Shown here piece by piece: positions 15,990-28,038 of a stretch of 64,000 nt of DNA. The position numbers and the translations under genes are program-made. Position 1 is the first letter of the stretch; every line of letters begins with the position of its first letter. The notes under the pieces were generated by a model. It was not told the origin of the DNA. It was given only the letters and a program-made list of their open reading frames with translations, and made no database searches. Source of the DNA: Gramella sp. MAR_2010_147 (lineage in GTDB: Bacteria; Bacteroidota; Bacteroidia; Flavobacteriales; Flavobacteriaceae); the NCBI RefSeq assembly GCF_900105135.1, contig NZ_LT629741.1, forward strand, positions 1,116,001 through 1,180,000, read 5' to 3'.

Positions 15990-16493
15990 TTATCTAGATT
16001 CATTTATAGATTTCAATTCGTTATGGTAGGCCTCAATTCTTGCATGTGCAGTTCCATCGACTAATAAGATTACTATTAACATTGCAATGGTAGTTATACC
16101 AATTGCCCGCCAGGTTGGAGTATCAATAAATAGAATTACCAAAGCTGCAATAATAATTAGAATGGGAATTACCTTAAATACAACCGTGTATTCCTTTAAA
16201 GTACTTTCGGAACGTTCAATTTCAGACTGGTAAAAGGCAGGTGTGTCCTTATTGAATGCTTTTTCAAATTGAACAATTCTTGATTTGTTGGTGTAGAATA
16301 ATCCCAGGCCTATTGTCATAAGTAATAAACCTGCAACCAGGGTGGGTATGATATAGGCTTTTGCCAGATCTGATTTTCCCAACTGCCAGAACCCAATACT
16401 TGCGATTAAAAATAAAATGGCAAAAAGTATAAAAAATCGTGTTGAAAAAACTTCAGCTTTTGCCCATTCTGTGGCTAATTTTAAAAGTTCCAT
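15990..16493 (-). CDS. Four-helix inner-membrane protein of unknown function
   Basis: 167 residues with hydrophobic helices at about 20-40, 48-67, 107-124 and 131-147, plus a charged loop of about 35 residues between helices 2 and 3 (SRIVQFEKAFNKDTPAFYQ). The family is common beside AraC regulators in Bacteroidota but is unnamed to my knowledge. It starts 3 bp after the AraC gene and is the last gene of a four-gene minus-strand operon (SDR, MBL hydrolase, AraC, this gene). Confidence 0.7.
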   Translation of the reverse strand: MELLKLATEWAKAEVFSTRFFILFAILFLIASIGFWQLGKSDLAKAYIIPTLVAGLLLMTIGLGLFYTNKSRIVQFEKAFNKDTPAFYQSEIERSESTLKEYTVVFKVIPILIIIAALVILFIDTPTWRAIGITTIAMLIVILLVDGTAHARIEAYHNELKSINESR

Positions 16494-16496
16494 ATT

Positions 16497-17408
16497 TTAA
16501 TTTAGATTATATTTTTCTCTGTATTCGGTGGGGCTGATTCCCTCTTTTTTCTTGAACAACCTCGAAAAATAAGGTGGATATTCAAAGCCTAATTCATAAG
16601 CAACTTCTGAAATACTTTTATCTGGTTGCAATAATATATGCTTGGCTTCTTCGATGATATATAAGTGTAAATGCTCGGTGGTAGTCTTACCCGTTTCTTT
16701 TTTCAGTGTATCACTTAAGTATCGTTGTGAAACCATCATCTTACCTGCGATTTGCTCTATACTGGGAATGCCCTTTTCCTGGAGTTGCCTTGATTCGAAG
16801 AATTTGGATACATGTGTTTTGAACTTTTCTAACAAATCGTTTGATAGTTCTTTTCTGTTCAAAAACTGTCTTTCATAGAAACGGTTGGCATATTTAAGCA
16901 ACGTGTCTAATTGAGAAATTATGATTTCCTTGCTAAATTCATCCTGGTTATTTTGGTATTCGATGTCGATATTTTCTACAATCGATTCTACCTGCTTTTC
17001 CTCTTTGGGAGAAAGGTGCAACGCCTCATTAACCGAATACGAAAAAAAACTATATTTTTTTATTTGCTGAGCTAACTCTGTTCCTTTCAAAAAGTCTTCG
17101 TGGAAGTTTATTGAAAATCCTTTTCGCTCAAAAACCACACTATCATCCCATTGTAAGACTTGCCCTGGTGCGATGAAAATTAATGCGCCATTCGTGAAAT
17201 CATATTTAGTTCGACCATAATTTAAATTACCATCTACATATTTCTTAAAACTAATAGAATAGCAATCGTTGGTTATTGGTGGTGAGCTTTCTCGCGGACA
17301 GGGTAAGTAGCCATCACCTTTAGAGTTGAATACACTCAGCATTGGATGCTCCGGGCGTGGCAATCCTAAATAATCCAGATACGAGGATAAGGTTTTAAAA
17401 TGCTTCAT
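16497..17408 (-). CDS. AraC-family transcriptional regulator
   Basis: The start is chosen at the ATG at 17408 (MKHFKTLSSYLDYLGLPRPE), the usual N-terminus of this Bacteroidota group; an earlier in-frame ATG would overlap the upstream gene. 303 residues. The N-terminal part is a cupin-like sensor (FTNGALIFIAPGQVLQWDD). The C-terminal part has two helix-turn-helix motifs (IEQIAGKMMVSQRYLSDTLKK, then ISEVAYELGFEYPPYFSRLFKK) closing with GISPTEYREKYN. It probably controls its own operon of SDR and MBL genes; the ligand is unknown. It follows the MBL gene by 16 bp. Confidence 0.9.
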   Translation of the reverse strand: MKHFKTLSSYLDYLGLPRPEHPMLSVFNSKGDGYLPCPRESSPPITNDCYSISFKKYVDGNLNYGRTKYDFTNGALIFIAPGQVLQWDDSVVFERKGFSINFHEDFLKGTELAQQIKKYSFFSYSVNEALHLSPKEEKQVESIVENIDIEYQNNQDEFSKEIIISQLDTLLKYANRFYERQFLNRKELSNDLLEKFKTHVSKFFESRQLQEKGIPSIEQIAGKMMVSQRYLSDTLKKETGKTTTEHLHLYIIEEAKHILLQPDKSISEVAYELGFEYPPYFSRLFKKKEGISPTEYREKYNLN

Positions 17409-17424
17409 TTTCTCTAATAATTTA

Positions 17425-18534
17425 TTAATTCCACCAATGTCTAAATTGCTGTATACTATCATTTAAATTGACCTGTTCGCCAATCATTGGTGTTATTATT
17501 CTTATATTTTTCTGATTCTTTTTTTCTGTTATTTTTTTTAATGGCTCATCCCAATCGTGATTGGCTAATGTGAATTTTCCCGAATGCACAGGTAGAACAG
17601 CTTTGGCTTTTAAATCTATTGCCGCCTTTAATTGTTCTCCCGGTAACATATGAATGTATTTCCATTTCTCATCATATTGTCCATTTTCTAATACTGCCAA
17701 ATCAAAAGGCCCGAATTTATTACCAATTTCACTGAAATGAGTGTCGTATCCACTGTCTCCTCCAAGGTATATAGTAGTGTTTGGTGTTTTCAGCACAAAT
17801 GAAGCCCAAAGTGTTTTTGCACGTGTAAACCCTCTGCCAGAAAAATGTCTGGCTGGTGTTATGTATACTTCAAATCCATTTTCAAAAGAAAATTTATCAT
17901 ACCAATCTCCTTCTAAAATTATTTCTGGATCAAATCCCCAATGTTCCAAGTGAGCTCCATTGGCTAGTCCCGTGATTACATTCTTAATTTTTGGTTTTAA
18001 TTTTTTCAGCGTTTTATAGTCCATATGATCCCAATGGTCGTGCGATAAAAACAAATAATCTATTTCTGGAATATCTTCTGTTGCATAAACATCAGTTCCC
18101 TCATAGGCTTTGGTTGTAAAAAAGAGAGGCGATGCGTTACCGCTCAACACAGGGTCCACCAATATTTTTTTGCCATCTAATTGTATAAAGTATGAAGAAT
18201 GGCCCATCCAAATTAACACATTTTCATCTGGATCAAGTCTTTTTAAATCAGTCTTAATCGAAGGGATTTTTACCGAAGGTTCTTTAGGCTTTGAGGAGAA
18301 AAGGAATTCATACATTACTTTACTATAACCAACACCCTCAGTAAGCATTGGAGTTTCATTCAAGTTTTTAAAACTCCCATTGTTGTAATTAGATGACTGT
18401 TCTAATTTAATTAAACGCTCACCAGATGGGTGCTTACCAAAGCGTTCTGTGTTTAAGAATACAAATGTTCCAGCTCCAATGGTTATGATGATAATAAGTA
18501 ATCCGAGCATTATTTTTTTTATTATACGCATGGT
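17425..18534 (-). CDS. NAPE-PLD/UlaG-like MBL-fold hydrolase, membrane-anchored
   Basis: The start is set at the ATG at 18534 (MRIIKKIMLGLLIIIITIGA), which leaves a 5-bp gap to the preceding SDR gene; the longer frame would overlap it. 369 residues. A single N-terminal membrane helix is followed by a metallo-beta-lactamase fold: MGHSSYFIQLDGKKILVDPV, the zinc motif LSHDHWDHMD (HxHxDH), TPARHFSGRG, LGGDSGYD and LPVHSGKF. This set is typical of the NAPE-PLD-like group (phosphodiesterase or lactonase activity). The substrate is unknown. It is probably bound to the inner membrane facing the periplasm. Confidence 0.85.
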   Translation of the reverse strand, partial: TMRIIKKIMLGLLIIIITIGAGTFVFLNTERFGKHPSGERLIKLEQSSNYNNGSFKNLNETPMLTEGVGYSKVMYEFLFSSKPKEPSVKIPSIKTDLKRLDPDENVLIWMGHSSYFIQLDGKKILVDPVLSGNASPLFFTTKAYEGTDVYATEDIPEIDYLFLSHDHWDHMDYKTLKKLKPKIKNVITGLANGAHLEHWGFDPEIILEGDWYDKFSFENGFEVYITPARHFSGRGFTRAKTLWASFVLKTPNTTIYLGGDSGYDTHFSEIGNKFGPFDLAVLENGQYDEKWKYIHMLPGEQLKAAIDLKAKAVLPVHSGKFTLANHDWDEPLKKITEKKNQKNIRIITPMIGEQVNLNDSIQQFRHWWN

Positions 18535-18539
18535 TAAAT

Positions 18540-19490
18540 TTAAATATTCCAAACCACACCTGTTTCTTTTTCTGAAAGCTCCCAAAGTCTGTTAGCTACT
18601 GCTTTATCTTTTGCATGTGACTCTAATTTATGCTCTCCAACTGGTCCTGTCCAATTATTTCTTCCTGTTGGCCCATAAAAACCACTTTGGTCTAAATTTG
18701 CTTCTGTCGCACACATCAATTGTGGATAAGCACCTTTTTCCGCTGATTGTACCATTGGAGACAATTTCATAAGTTGCCAAACAAAACGAGTCATTAAACT
18801 ACTACTTGTTTTAATCAATGAAGTACTGGAAGCACCTGGATGACAGGCATAAGCATTTACATTAGACTTCCCTGCTTTCTTTAAGCGGTCTTGCAATTCA
18901 TAAACACACATAATTTGAGCCAATTTACTTTGGCTATATATACCATTGGGGCTGTAGTTTTTATCCCAGTTCATATCATCAAACTGTATGGTTTTAATTC
19001 CTAAGTTATAACCCATACTGCCTACCACCACTATTCGCCCTTTGGATTTTTCAATCAGCGGAAACAATAAAGCTTGAAGAGTGAAATTTCCGAAGTGATT
19101 TGTACCCATCTGACTTTCCCATCCATCTACTGTAAGCATTTGTTTAGGTACTTGAGCAATAGCAGCGTTACAGATAAGTGCATCGATTCTAGAAACTGTT
19201 TTAAGAACTTCTTCTGCTGCGTTTTTTACGGATGCCTGTTCTGCTAAATCCATTTTTATGGAAAATACCTCAATATCATTTCCGAGTTCCTGTTTTAAAG
19301 TTTTAATAGTTGTTTCTGATTTTTTTGGATTTCTATTAAGCATTACAACCTTTCCTCCTTTTGATAACAATATTTTTGCTGCTTCAAATCCTGTTCCGCT
19401 TGTAGTACCTGTTATGACGTATGTTTTACCATTCAGGTTTCCAATACTATCAGGTGTCCAACCTTTTTTACCAAATTGATTTGTTTTCAT
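18540..19490 (-). CDS. SDR oxidoreductase, protochlorophyllide-reductase-like
   Basis: The start is taken at the ATG at 19490 (MKTNQFGKKGWTPDSIGN); an upstream in-frame ATG adds 12 residues of doubtful value. 316 residues. It has a TGTTSGTGFE coenzyme motif near residue 26, LNRNPKKS suggesting NADP, CNAAIA near residue 102, a catalytic serine at VVVGSMGYN and YSQSKLAQ. The long C-terminal half with the FYGPTGRNNWTGP segment is typical of the light-dependent protochlorophyllide-reductase-like SDR group, here surely not photosynthetic. It is the first gene of the SDR-MBL-AraC-membrane operon. The substrate is unknown. Confidence 0.85.
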   Translation of the reverse strand: MKTNQFGKKGWTPDSIGNLNGKTYVITGTTSGTGFEAAKILLSKGGKVVMLNRNPKKSETTIKTLKQELGNDIEVFSIKMDLAEQASVKNAAEEVLKTVSRIDALICNAAIAQVPKQMLTVDGWESQMGTNHFGNFTLQALLFPLIEKSKGRIVVVGSMGYNLGIKTIQFDDMNWDKNYSPNGIYSQSKLAQIMCVYELQDRLKKAGKSNVNAYACHPGASSTSLIKTSSSLMTRFVWQLMKLSPMVQSAEKGAYPQLMCATEANLDQSGFYGPTGRNNWTGPVGEHKLESHAKDKAVANRLWELSEKETGVVWNI

Positions 19491-19707
19491 CCTGTCTATT
19501 TTAAAACGATTAAAATTATAGGACAAAGGTAGGGTGCAAGTAAGCTTAACTTCTTATACAAATTTTCGAATGTTATATACATTTTGGTTTATGTAGAAAG
19601 TGTCGAAATCATTAAATAGTTAATATGAATAATACATCCCCCTTCAAAATATACAATCAATTTTACTATTTGATCAAAATTTTAAAATGTGTTACTACTG
19701 TGTATAA
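19491..19707. other. Intergenic region upstream of the SDR operon
   Basis: It presumably holds the promoter of the minus-strand SDR-MBL-AraC operon. There is an AT-rich stretch around 19550-19690 but no operator or promoter that I can assign with confidence. Confidence 0.4.
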
Positions 19708-19831
19708 TATCCGTTCATCGAAAATAACGGGTTTTATATAAAAAGTGTAATTTTGGAAACCAGGAACCAAAAGAGTTAATCCTGCAAGCCGGCGGCTCTA
19801 CTCCCGCAACTTGCCTTTACTAAGTCCTGGT
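19708..19831 (+). repeat. Diverged array palindrome 10
   Basis: It carries CCGTTCATCGAAAATAACGG near the left and CTCCCGCAACTTGCCTTTAC near the right, with the conserved centre (AAAAAGTGTAATTTTGGAAA, CCAGGAACCAAAAG) between. The outer AAC/GTT are lost. It opens a unit with the cupin gene at 19884; GTACGC just right of it is mirrored by GCGTAC at 20413, a trace of the private pair. Confidence 0.75.
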
Positions 19832-19883
19832 ACGCAAGCGTTGAACCTGGAATGAACATAAAAATTAATTAAAAAAGTATAGT

Positions 19884-20360
19884 ATGAAAAATTCAATTTT
19901 GACACTGATAATTTTAGCTCCTTTATGTCTATTTGCTCAAAGTTCTGATTATAACGTTTCTTCATATCATACTGAAGGTAAAAAAGCACCAAATACTCAT
20001 TACATTGGAGAAGCCTGGTTAAATCCTATAATTCATGATGACGCCGAATTGGGCTATAACATAACAAAAGCTACTTTTAAAGCTAATTCTACCTTAGATT
20101 GGCATAAACACAGTTCTGTCCAGGTTTTAATAATTGTAGATGGCGAAGCCTATTATCAAGAAAGAGGAAAAAAACCCATTATTCTTAAAGAAGGAGAAGT
20201 AATAAGATGTGAAAAAGATACTGAGCATTGGCATTCATCAACAAAAGAAAATGACGTAACATATTTAGCTTTATATAATGGTGAACAACCAACAATCTGG
20301 ACAGAAGTACTTACGCAAGAGTACTATGACAATGTTCCTAAACTCTTAAAAAAAGATTAG
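19884..20360 (+). CDS. Exported cupin-domain protein in an isolated array unit
   Basis: 158 residues with a signal peptide (NSILTLIILAPLCLFAQ). A single cupin domain follows: STLDWHKHSSVQVLIIVDGEAYYQE has the first motif with HxH and a conserved E/Q position, and GEVIRCEKDTEHWHSS has the second motif histidine. A metal-binding periplasmic enzyme or sensor is likely; the substrate is unknown. It lies between palindromes 10 and 11, both diverged, and on the + strand like all other array cargo, so it is probably a stranded unit of the same array. Confidence 0.8.
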   Translation: MKNSILTLIILAPLCLFAQSSDYNVSSYHTEGKKAPNTHYIGEAWLNPIIHDDAELGYNITKATFKANSTLDWHKHSSVQVLIIVDGEAYYQERGKKPIILKEGEVIRCEKDTEHWHSSTKENDVTYLALYNGEQPTIWTEVLTQEYYDNVPKLLKKD

Positions 20361-20414
20361 TTAGCACTTAAATAAATAAGGAATTAAAATTAATTATTTG
20401 TGATAATACTAGCG

Positions 20415-20500
20415 TACAAGAACGCTTCGCAAATAACGGGTATGGACGACAAAGAGTAATTTTAGAAATTCAGAAAGAACAAAATGAACACTGCCAAAAA
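20415..20500 (+). repeat. Diverged array palindrome 11, right half lost
   Basis: The left arm AAGAACGCTTCGCAAATAACGG and the start of the centre (AAAGAGTAATTTTAGAAATT, CAGAAAGAACAAAATG) are clear. After about 20500 the match is lost and no right arm is found. The remaining sequence up to the next gene at 20695 shows nothing I can name. Confidence 0.65.
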
Positions 20501-20694
20501 AAATCCTGAAAAAAGGTAGTTCACGATCTCAAACTGCTCATCATTATTCAGCAACATTTCGCAAAGAATAGGTAACTTCTACTCTACCATTTAATGATTT
20601 CAAAAAATGACACTATTCGATTGACATTTTATAAATTGAACTTTCCAAAATATGCACTAACAAACCTCATCTCCGAAATTAAAATATACACTAT

Positions 20695-21045
20695 ATGGAA
20701 AATTCAAGAGTATTTAAAATGTCATTTGCGAGCGTCTATCCGCACTATATTCATAAAGCAGAAAAGAAGGGACGTACTAGGGATGAAGTAGATATGATCA
20801 TTCGATGGCTTACAGGATATAGTCAAAGCTTATTACAGCAACAAATAGATCAAAATATTGATTTTGAAACATTTTTTGAACAGGCGCCTCAAATAAACCC
20901 AAATGTTTCGAAAATTACTGGCGTAATATGTGGTTACCGTGTTGAGGAAATTCAAAATGATCTCATGCAAAAGATCAGATACCTGGACAAGTTAATCGAT
21001 GAATTAGCAAGAGGAAAATCTATGGAAAAGATCTTAAGGAAATAG
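20695..21045 (+). CDS. DUF2200 family protein
   Basis: 116 residues, soluble. The sequence follows the DUF2200 pattern from start to end: [21 protein letters not shown], then [13 protein letters not shown], the conserved [11 protein letters not shown] and [13 protein letters not shown], and the closing [16 protein letters not shown]. The function of the family is unknown. It is alone between the last array relic and a lipoprotein hydrolase gene. The ATG at 20695 matches the family start; a longer upstream frame is noise. Confidence 0.85.
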   Translation: MENSRVFKMSFASVYPHYIHKAEKKGRTRDEVDMIIRWLTGYSQSLLQQQIDQNIDFETFFEQAPQINPNVSKITGVICGYRVEEIQNDLMQKIRYLDKLIDELARGKSMEKILRK

Positions 21046-21240
21046 AAAGTTTCAAATGAATTTTATCTATTTCCGATTTTCTCTGTTTAATCTAAAAATG
21101 TTACTCTCTTAACTTTAATAAAAATTTTATCTTTCTTTATAAGATCAGGCTTAATTTACTTGCATAGACATATTAAGTTCTAAAAATTACAACTGAATTT
21201 AATTATCTTGGGCCAAAGACGACATTTAAAATCCTGCCAT

Positions 21241-22212
21241 ATGAATTTAGGCCTTAAAAGAAGTAGTTTTCATATATTATATATAGTTTCCATCTTCCTT
21301 TTATATAGTTGTGACAATAGTAAAGACAGTAAAATTGTGGAAGGAGAAGGTTATGTAGAAGTTACTGGAGGCAAAGTTTGGTATAGAATTAATGGAAAGA
21401 CAGATCATATCCCTGTTTTATTATTACACGGGGGGCCGGGATCTTCCAGTTATGGTTTTGAACCTTATAAGAAATTAAGCGATGACCGCCCTGTAATTTT
21501 TTATGATCAGCTGGGAAGTGGAAGATCAGACAGGATTAGTGATACCACGCTTATGACTGTGAAAAGATATGTAGAGGAGGTAGAAATGCTACGAAAAGAT
21601 CTAAACCTGGAAAAAGTTTATTTACACGGCCAATCATGGGGTACAGCATTAGGATTAGAATATTATCTGAAATATCCTGAGTACGTTGAAGGAATTATTT
21701 TTAGCAGTCCGTATTTCAGCACTAAACAGTGGATCAAAGATGCGAACAAACTTGTAGAAACATTACCAGATTCTATTCAGAGAATTATACGAACCAACGA
21801 AGAGAATCAAAGTTTTAGCAATCCTGAATATAAAGATGCCGTGACCTTGTTTTATAGTAATTTTTTAAGGCGAAAGGAACGTTCGCAGGCAAAAAAGGAT
21901 ACGGCGGGGATCTATTTTGGCACCAATGTATATGAATATATGTGGGGACCCAGTGAATTTACCGCAACGGGAACACTCCTGAATTATGACAGAATTGATA
22001 AACTTTCAGAAGTTAAAGTTCCTGTTCTGTTTATTACCGGAGAGTATGATGAGGCAAGACCATCTACAGTGAAATATTATCAAAGCCTTGTTCCCAACGC
22101 TAAATTTGTAGAAATAAGAAATTCCGGGCATGCTACCTTAAATGATAATCCTGAAGAGGCACTTTCAGCAATCAAAAAATTCCTTGATGCTACAGATAAA
22201 AATAAGGAATGA
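21241..22212 (+). CDS. Proline-iminopeptidase-like lipoprotein (alpha/beta hydrolase, S33)
   Basis: The start is set at the ATG at 21241 (MNLGLKRSSFHILYIVSIFL); the TTG further upstream adds nothing. 323 residues. A lipobox LLYSC suggests a lipidated envelope protein. The alpha/beta-hydrolase core has the S33 signature LLLHGGPGSSS (oxyanion HGGPG), DQLGSGRSD, the nucleophile elbow GQSWG, the acid in FITGEYDEARP and the histidine in NSGHATLND. It probably removes N-terminal proline from peptides outside the inner membrane. Its stop abuts that of the convergent aminopeptidase P gene, also a proline-specific peptidase. Confidence 0.9.
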   Translation: MNLGLKRSSFHILYIVSIFLLYSCDNSKDSKIVEGEGYVEVTGGKVWYRINGKTDHIPVLLLHGGPGSSSYGFEPYKKLSDDRPVIFYDQLGSGRSDRISDTTLMTVKRYVEEVEMLRKDLNLEKVYLHGQSWGTALGLEYYLKYPEYVEGIIFSSPYFSTKQWIKDANKLVETLPDSIQRIIRTNEENQSFSNPEYKDAVTLFYSNFLRRKERSQAKKDTAGIYFGTNVYEYMWGPSEFTATGTLLNYDRIDKLSEVKVPVLFITGEYDEARPSTVKYYQSLVPNAKFVEIRNSGHATLNDNPEEALSAIKKFLDATDKNKE

Positions 22213-23682
22213 TTAATCCAATTCAGGAAGACTTAGTTTATCAAATATTGATGATTTTTTCATCATAGCTTCAATCTCTTCTGCTCTTCTAGGTGCTTCC
22301 GAAGAAAGATTAACAGGTCCGTTTTCTGTAATAAGAATATCATCCTCTATTCTAACTGCTATTCCCCACCATTTTTCATCGCAATCACTACCTTCCGGAA
22401 TATAGATTCCCGGTTCTACAGTAATAACCATATTAGGCTGAAAACTTCCCCTGGTATTAAGATCATGCACGTCCAGGCCAATATGATGGGAAGTTCCATG
22501 AGGAAAGTATCTATGCTGCTCATCTGGAGACGAAATAATCCCTAATTCATATAGCCCTTTATTAATAATATCAAGCCCGGCCTTGTGGGTATCTGAAGAA
22601 TTATTCCCAACTACCGCGGCCGCGATCCCCGCCTCCTGGGCCTCATATACAAGATCATAAATTGCTTTCTGCTCAGCATTATATTTTCCATTTGCAGGAA
22701 TCGTTCTGGTAACATCTGCGGTATAACCGTGATATTCTGCTCCCAGGTCCATTAATACAAGATCCTGCTCCAGTTTCGTTTTATTATTTTCAATATAATG
22801 CAACACGCAGCCATTGTTTCCAGCTCCTACAATAGAAGGATAACCTTCATATTCGCTCCCATATTTTTTAAATACATATTCATGTATACCTTGCACTTCA
22901 GTTTCAGACATTCCCGGATGCATGGCCTTCATTACTTCTATCTGTCCCATTGCTGAAATTCGAACGGCCTTTTTCAAGAGTTTCATTTCCTCAGGCGATT
23001 TTATTTGTCTTAGCTCTCCCATATAAGTGTAAAGACTTTCGGTATCGACGTTCACATCTTTTTTCGCAGCTATTTCCTGTTTCACTTCCAGCCCGAGAGG
23101 ATCGTTGTTTTGTTGAATTGATTTAATATTTACCTTATTTTTAAAAGATTGCACCAAACTGGCAAGATCTGCCGGATCTCTGGAATCACGATAATCATTG
23201 GTAAAAGGTTTATGCAATACGCTCTCAAATTCAGAAAAATTAATGGCATTATTCAAGAAGTCCTTTCCGTTGAAAACTCTGTTAAAACCAAGCTCATTTA
23301 TAGCTCCTTCCACCCCCAGGCGATAGCCCGTCCACATTTCTGCCTGTGGATTCTTTTCCTGCACATATAATACCTCATCATATTTTTTAGCATCTTCACT
23401 TACTTGCTCTTCAGAAAAGATCACAAGAACGGCATGGGGTTCCTTATAACCTGTGAGATAATAAAAATCGGGATCCTGATGGTACACATAATCTACATCA
23501 TTGGCCCTGTTCCTAACCGGATTGGCGAAAAATACCGCGACAGAATTAGCCGGCATTTTAGCTCTCAAAGCCTCTCTCCTTCCCTGATGAAATTCTGAAG
23601 AAAGATAGTCTTGTGAAGTGCCATCCTGAGCAATTATACAAATACTGAATATTAAGAAACTGAAGATCAATAGATTTTTCAT
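22213..23682 (-). CDS. Exported Xaa-Pro aminopeptidase (M24B, aminopeptidase P)
   Basis: 489 residues with a signal peptide (LLIFSFLIFSICIIAQ). The N-terminal creatinase-like domain (AMP_N, about residues 25-180) carries DVDYVYHQDPDFYYLTG. The C-terminal pita-bread M24 domain has the five metal ligands in DLGAEYHGYTADVTRT (two Asp), HGTSHHIGLDVHD (His), ITVEPGIYIPEG (Glu) and VRIEDDILIT (Glu). It cleaves an N-terminal residue before proline and needs Mn or Co. It is convergent with, and immediately adjacent to, the S33 iminopeptidase-like gene, so both may serve peptide use in the periplasm. Confidence 0.92.
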   Translation of the reverse strand: MKNLLIFSFLIFSICIIAQDGTSQDYLSSEFHQGRREALRAKMPANSVAVFFANPVRNRANDVDYVYHQDPDFYYLTGYKEPHAVLVIFSEEQVSEDAKKYDEVLYVQEKNPQAEMWTGYRLGVEGAINELGFNRVFNGKDFLNNAINFSEFESVLHKPFTNDYRDSRDPADLASLVQSFKNKVNIKSIQQNNDPLGLEVKQEIAAKKDVNVDTESLYTYMGELRQIKSPEEMKLLKKAVRISAMGQIEVMKAMHPGMSETEVQGIHEYVFKKYGSEYEGYPSIVGAGNNGCVLHYIENNKTKLEQDLVLMDLGAEYHGYTADVTRTIPANGKYNAEQKAIYDLVYEAQEAGIAAAVVGNNSSDTHKAGLDIINKGLYELGIISSPDEQHRYFPHGTSHHIGLDVHDLNTRGSFQPNMVITVEPGIYIPEGSDCDEKWWGIAVRIEDDILITENGPVNLSSEAPRRAEEIEAMMKKSSIFDKLSLPELD

Positions 23683-23770
23683 GCCAGACAGATTTAGACT
23701 GCAAATTAATCAATTCTACTGTCTTAACCCGGATGAACACAATGCAAAATAGCAAGGCTTTATTCTGAAA

Positions 23771-23797
23771 AAAAAGGTGGTCGATGACCACCTTTTT
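23771..23797 (-). terminator. Rho-independent terminator of katG
   Basis: A perfect 12-bp stem AAAAAGGTGGTC / GACCACCTTTTT with a 3-nt loop, followed on the minus strand by a T-run. It lies 53 bp after the katG stop. Confidence 0.85.
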
Positions 23798-23849
23798 GAA
23801 TACAATAAGTAATTTTTAACTATAATAAATGGCGTTAAGCCTAAGGGAA

Positions 23850-26466
<2,617 letters not shown>

Positions 26467-26838
26467 ATGTCAAATTCAGATAATTTCTCTCATTCCGCAG
26501 CAATATTTCCGGTAGGAAACCTAGAGCTTTCCTTAGATTTTTATACTAAAAAATTAGGTTTTGAAAAGACTTTTGAATGGGGAGAACCCGTCTATTATGC
26601 AGTAGTAAAAAGAGGCGGTGTTGGAATTCATCTAACTAAACGTTCTGACGGTGGCCGACCTTCCCGCTACCACCGTGCACTTTACATCTTCGTAAATGAT
26701 ATTGATAAGTTAAATAAGGATTGTAAAAATAAGAACGTACGCATTGTAAATGATCTGGAGCAAAGGGATTATAAAATGAGAGATTTTGACATTGAAGATC
26801 CAGATGGCTTTATCATAACATTTGGTAAAGGAGAATAA
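26467..26838 (+). CDS. VOC-family (glyoxalase/bleomycin-resistance-like) protein
   Basis: 123 residues, the size of a bleomycin-resistance-type VOC protein built from two beta-alpha-beta-beta-beta modules. It begins with AIFPVGNLELSLDFYTKKLGFE, has GGVGIHLTKR in the middle, and ends with MRDFDIEDPDGFIITFGKGE, the usual glutamate-bearing closing strand. It probably binds a small aromatic or electrophilic compound. Ligand and enzyme activity cannot be told. Monocistronic. Confidence 0.85.
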   Translation: MSNSDNFSHSAAIFPVGNLELSLDFYTKKLGFEKTFEWGEPVYYAVVKRGGVGIHLTKRSDGGRPSRYHRALYIFVNDIDKLNKDCKNKNVRIVNDLEQRDYKMRDFDIEDPDGFIITFGKGE

Positions 26839-27217
26839 GCTTAAACTATTTTAGTCCAACCATTGTTTAGGGATTTTTAAAATTTCTAGATCATATCGTT
26901 TAGTTCTAAGACTATGTGAAGGTATGTATCTTCTCCGCATGTAGATATGGAAAGCTAATGCAATCTTCCGCTCTAAAAACAAATTCTGAAAATCATTAAT
27001 ATGGACTTCAAAACCTCCATATAAACTGAATACATTTATATTACCATAATTTTCAAAATATTATTTTGCTCCGCTGCACTATAGCATTATCGGGAAATTC
27101 ATTGCGAAAGTTCAATTTGTAAATTTTATGGACGTTGAATAAAATATGATGTAAAAACAATAAAATTCATTAGCTAAACGATACTTTTGATCTATAAATT
27201 TATTTTTCGAACCCTAA
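26839..27217. other. Intergenic region without recognisable features
   Basis: 379 bp of AT-rich DNA between the VOC and GNAT genes. No open frame of plausible coding character, no array palindrome and no strong hairpin was seen. Confidence 0.4.
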
Positions 27218-27742
27218 ATGAGTAAAAGCAATTTAAAAATAAGATTAGCAAAACCTCAGGAATTTGAAGAAATAGGAAAACTTATGGTTAAGGTCTATTC
27301 ACAATTAGACGGATTTCCTTCCCAAACTGAACAACCTGAATATTATAAGATGCTTTTAAATATTGGTGATCTCACTAAAAAACCCCATACCGATCTTATC
27401 GTTGCAATTTCAGAAGAAAATGAAGTCATGGCTGCTGTGGTATATTTTAATGACATGAGTGTATATGGCTCTGGAGGTACCGCTACAAAAGAGAAAAATT
27501 CATCAGGTTTCAGATTATTGGCTGTAGATCCAAGATTTCGAGGAAAAGGGCTCGGGAAAAAGCTTAGCCAGGTTTGTATTGATAAAGCCAGAAAAGATGG
27601 CAATGAGCAGGTTATTATTCATTCTACCAAATTTATGCAGGTTGCCTGGAAGATCTATAAAGAACTAGGTTTTAAAAGATCTGAAGATTTAGATTTCTGG
27701 CAGGGACAGTTACCTGTTTTTGGTTTTCGATTTAAACTTTAA
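27218..27742 (+). CDS. GNAT-family N-acetyltransferase
   Basis: 174 residues. The GNAT core is visible as KIRLAKPQEFEEIGKLMVKVY at the start, the beta strands around VIVAI and VAAVVYFNDM, the acetyl-CoA-binding motif A (FRLLAVDPRFRGKGLGKKL, the R-x-x-G-x-G/A pyrophosphate loop, near residues 91-109) and motif B (AWKIYKELGFKRSEDL). It transfers acetyl from acetyl-CoA to an unknown amine. Monocistronic, with 300 bp or more of noncoding DNA on each side. Confidence 0.88.
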   Translation: MSKSNLKIRLAKPQEFEEIGKLMVKVYSQLDGFPSQTEQPEYYKMLLNIGDLTKKPHTDLIVAISEENEVMAAVVYFNDMSVYGSGGTATKEKNSSGFRLLAVDPRFRGKGLGKKLSQVCIDKARKDGNEQVIIHSTKFMQVAWKIYKELGFKRSEDLDFWQGQLPVFGFRFKL

Positions 27743-28038
27743 TACTAAGTTACTAGTATGTGTTCATAACTACGAACTAATCTTTGATCTAAAAATGTAG
27801 TCTCAGGCTCATTCTGGTGTTTTTCATAAGTGCCTGAAAATAAACTTATAGCACCATGTTTATAAAAAAATAATTATTTCATTATATAAATTTCTTGAGG
27901 AAAATTCTTAACTTAAGACTGGAATTTTTTGTTTCTTAAAACTACTCATAGCGCTCTATTAACCTTTATCGGTGGTATTTACTCGATTGTCTTCAATACA
28001 ATCTCCCAAAGGCCTTATCATCATTTCAAAAGATCATC

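Noticed and set aside
20594..20791. 65-codon frame before DUF2200
   Set aside because: It overlaps the DUF2200 start in another frame, has atypical composition, and covers the decayed right half of palindrome 11.
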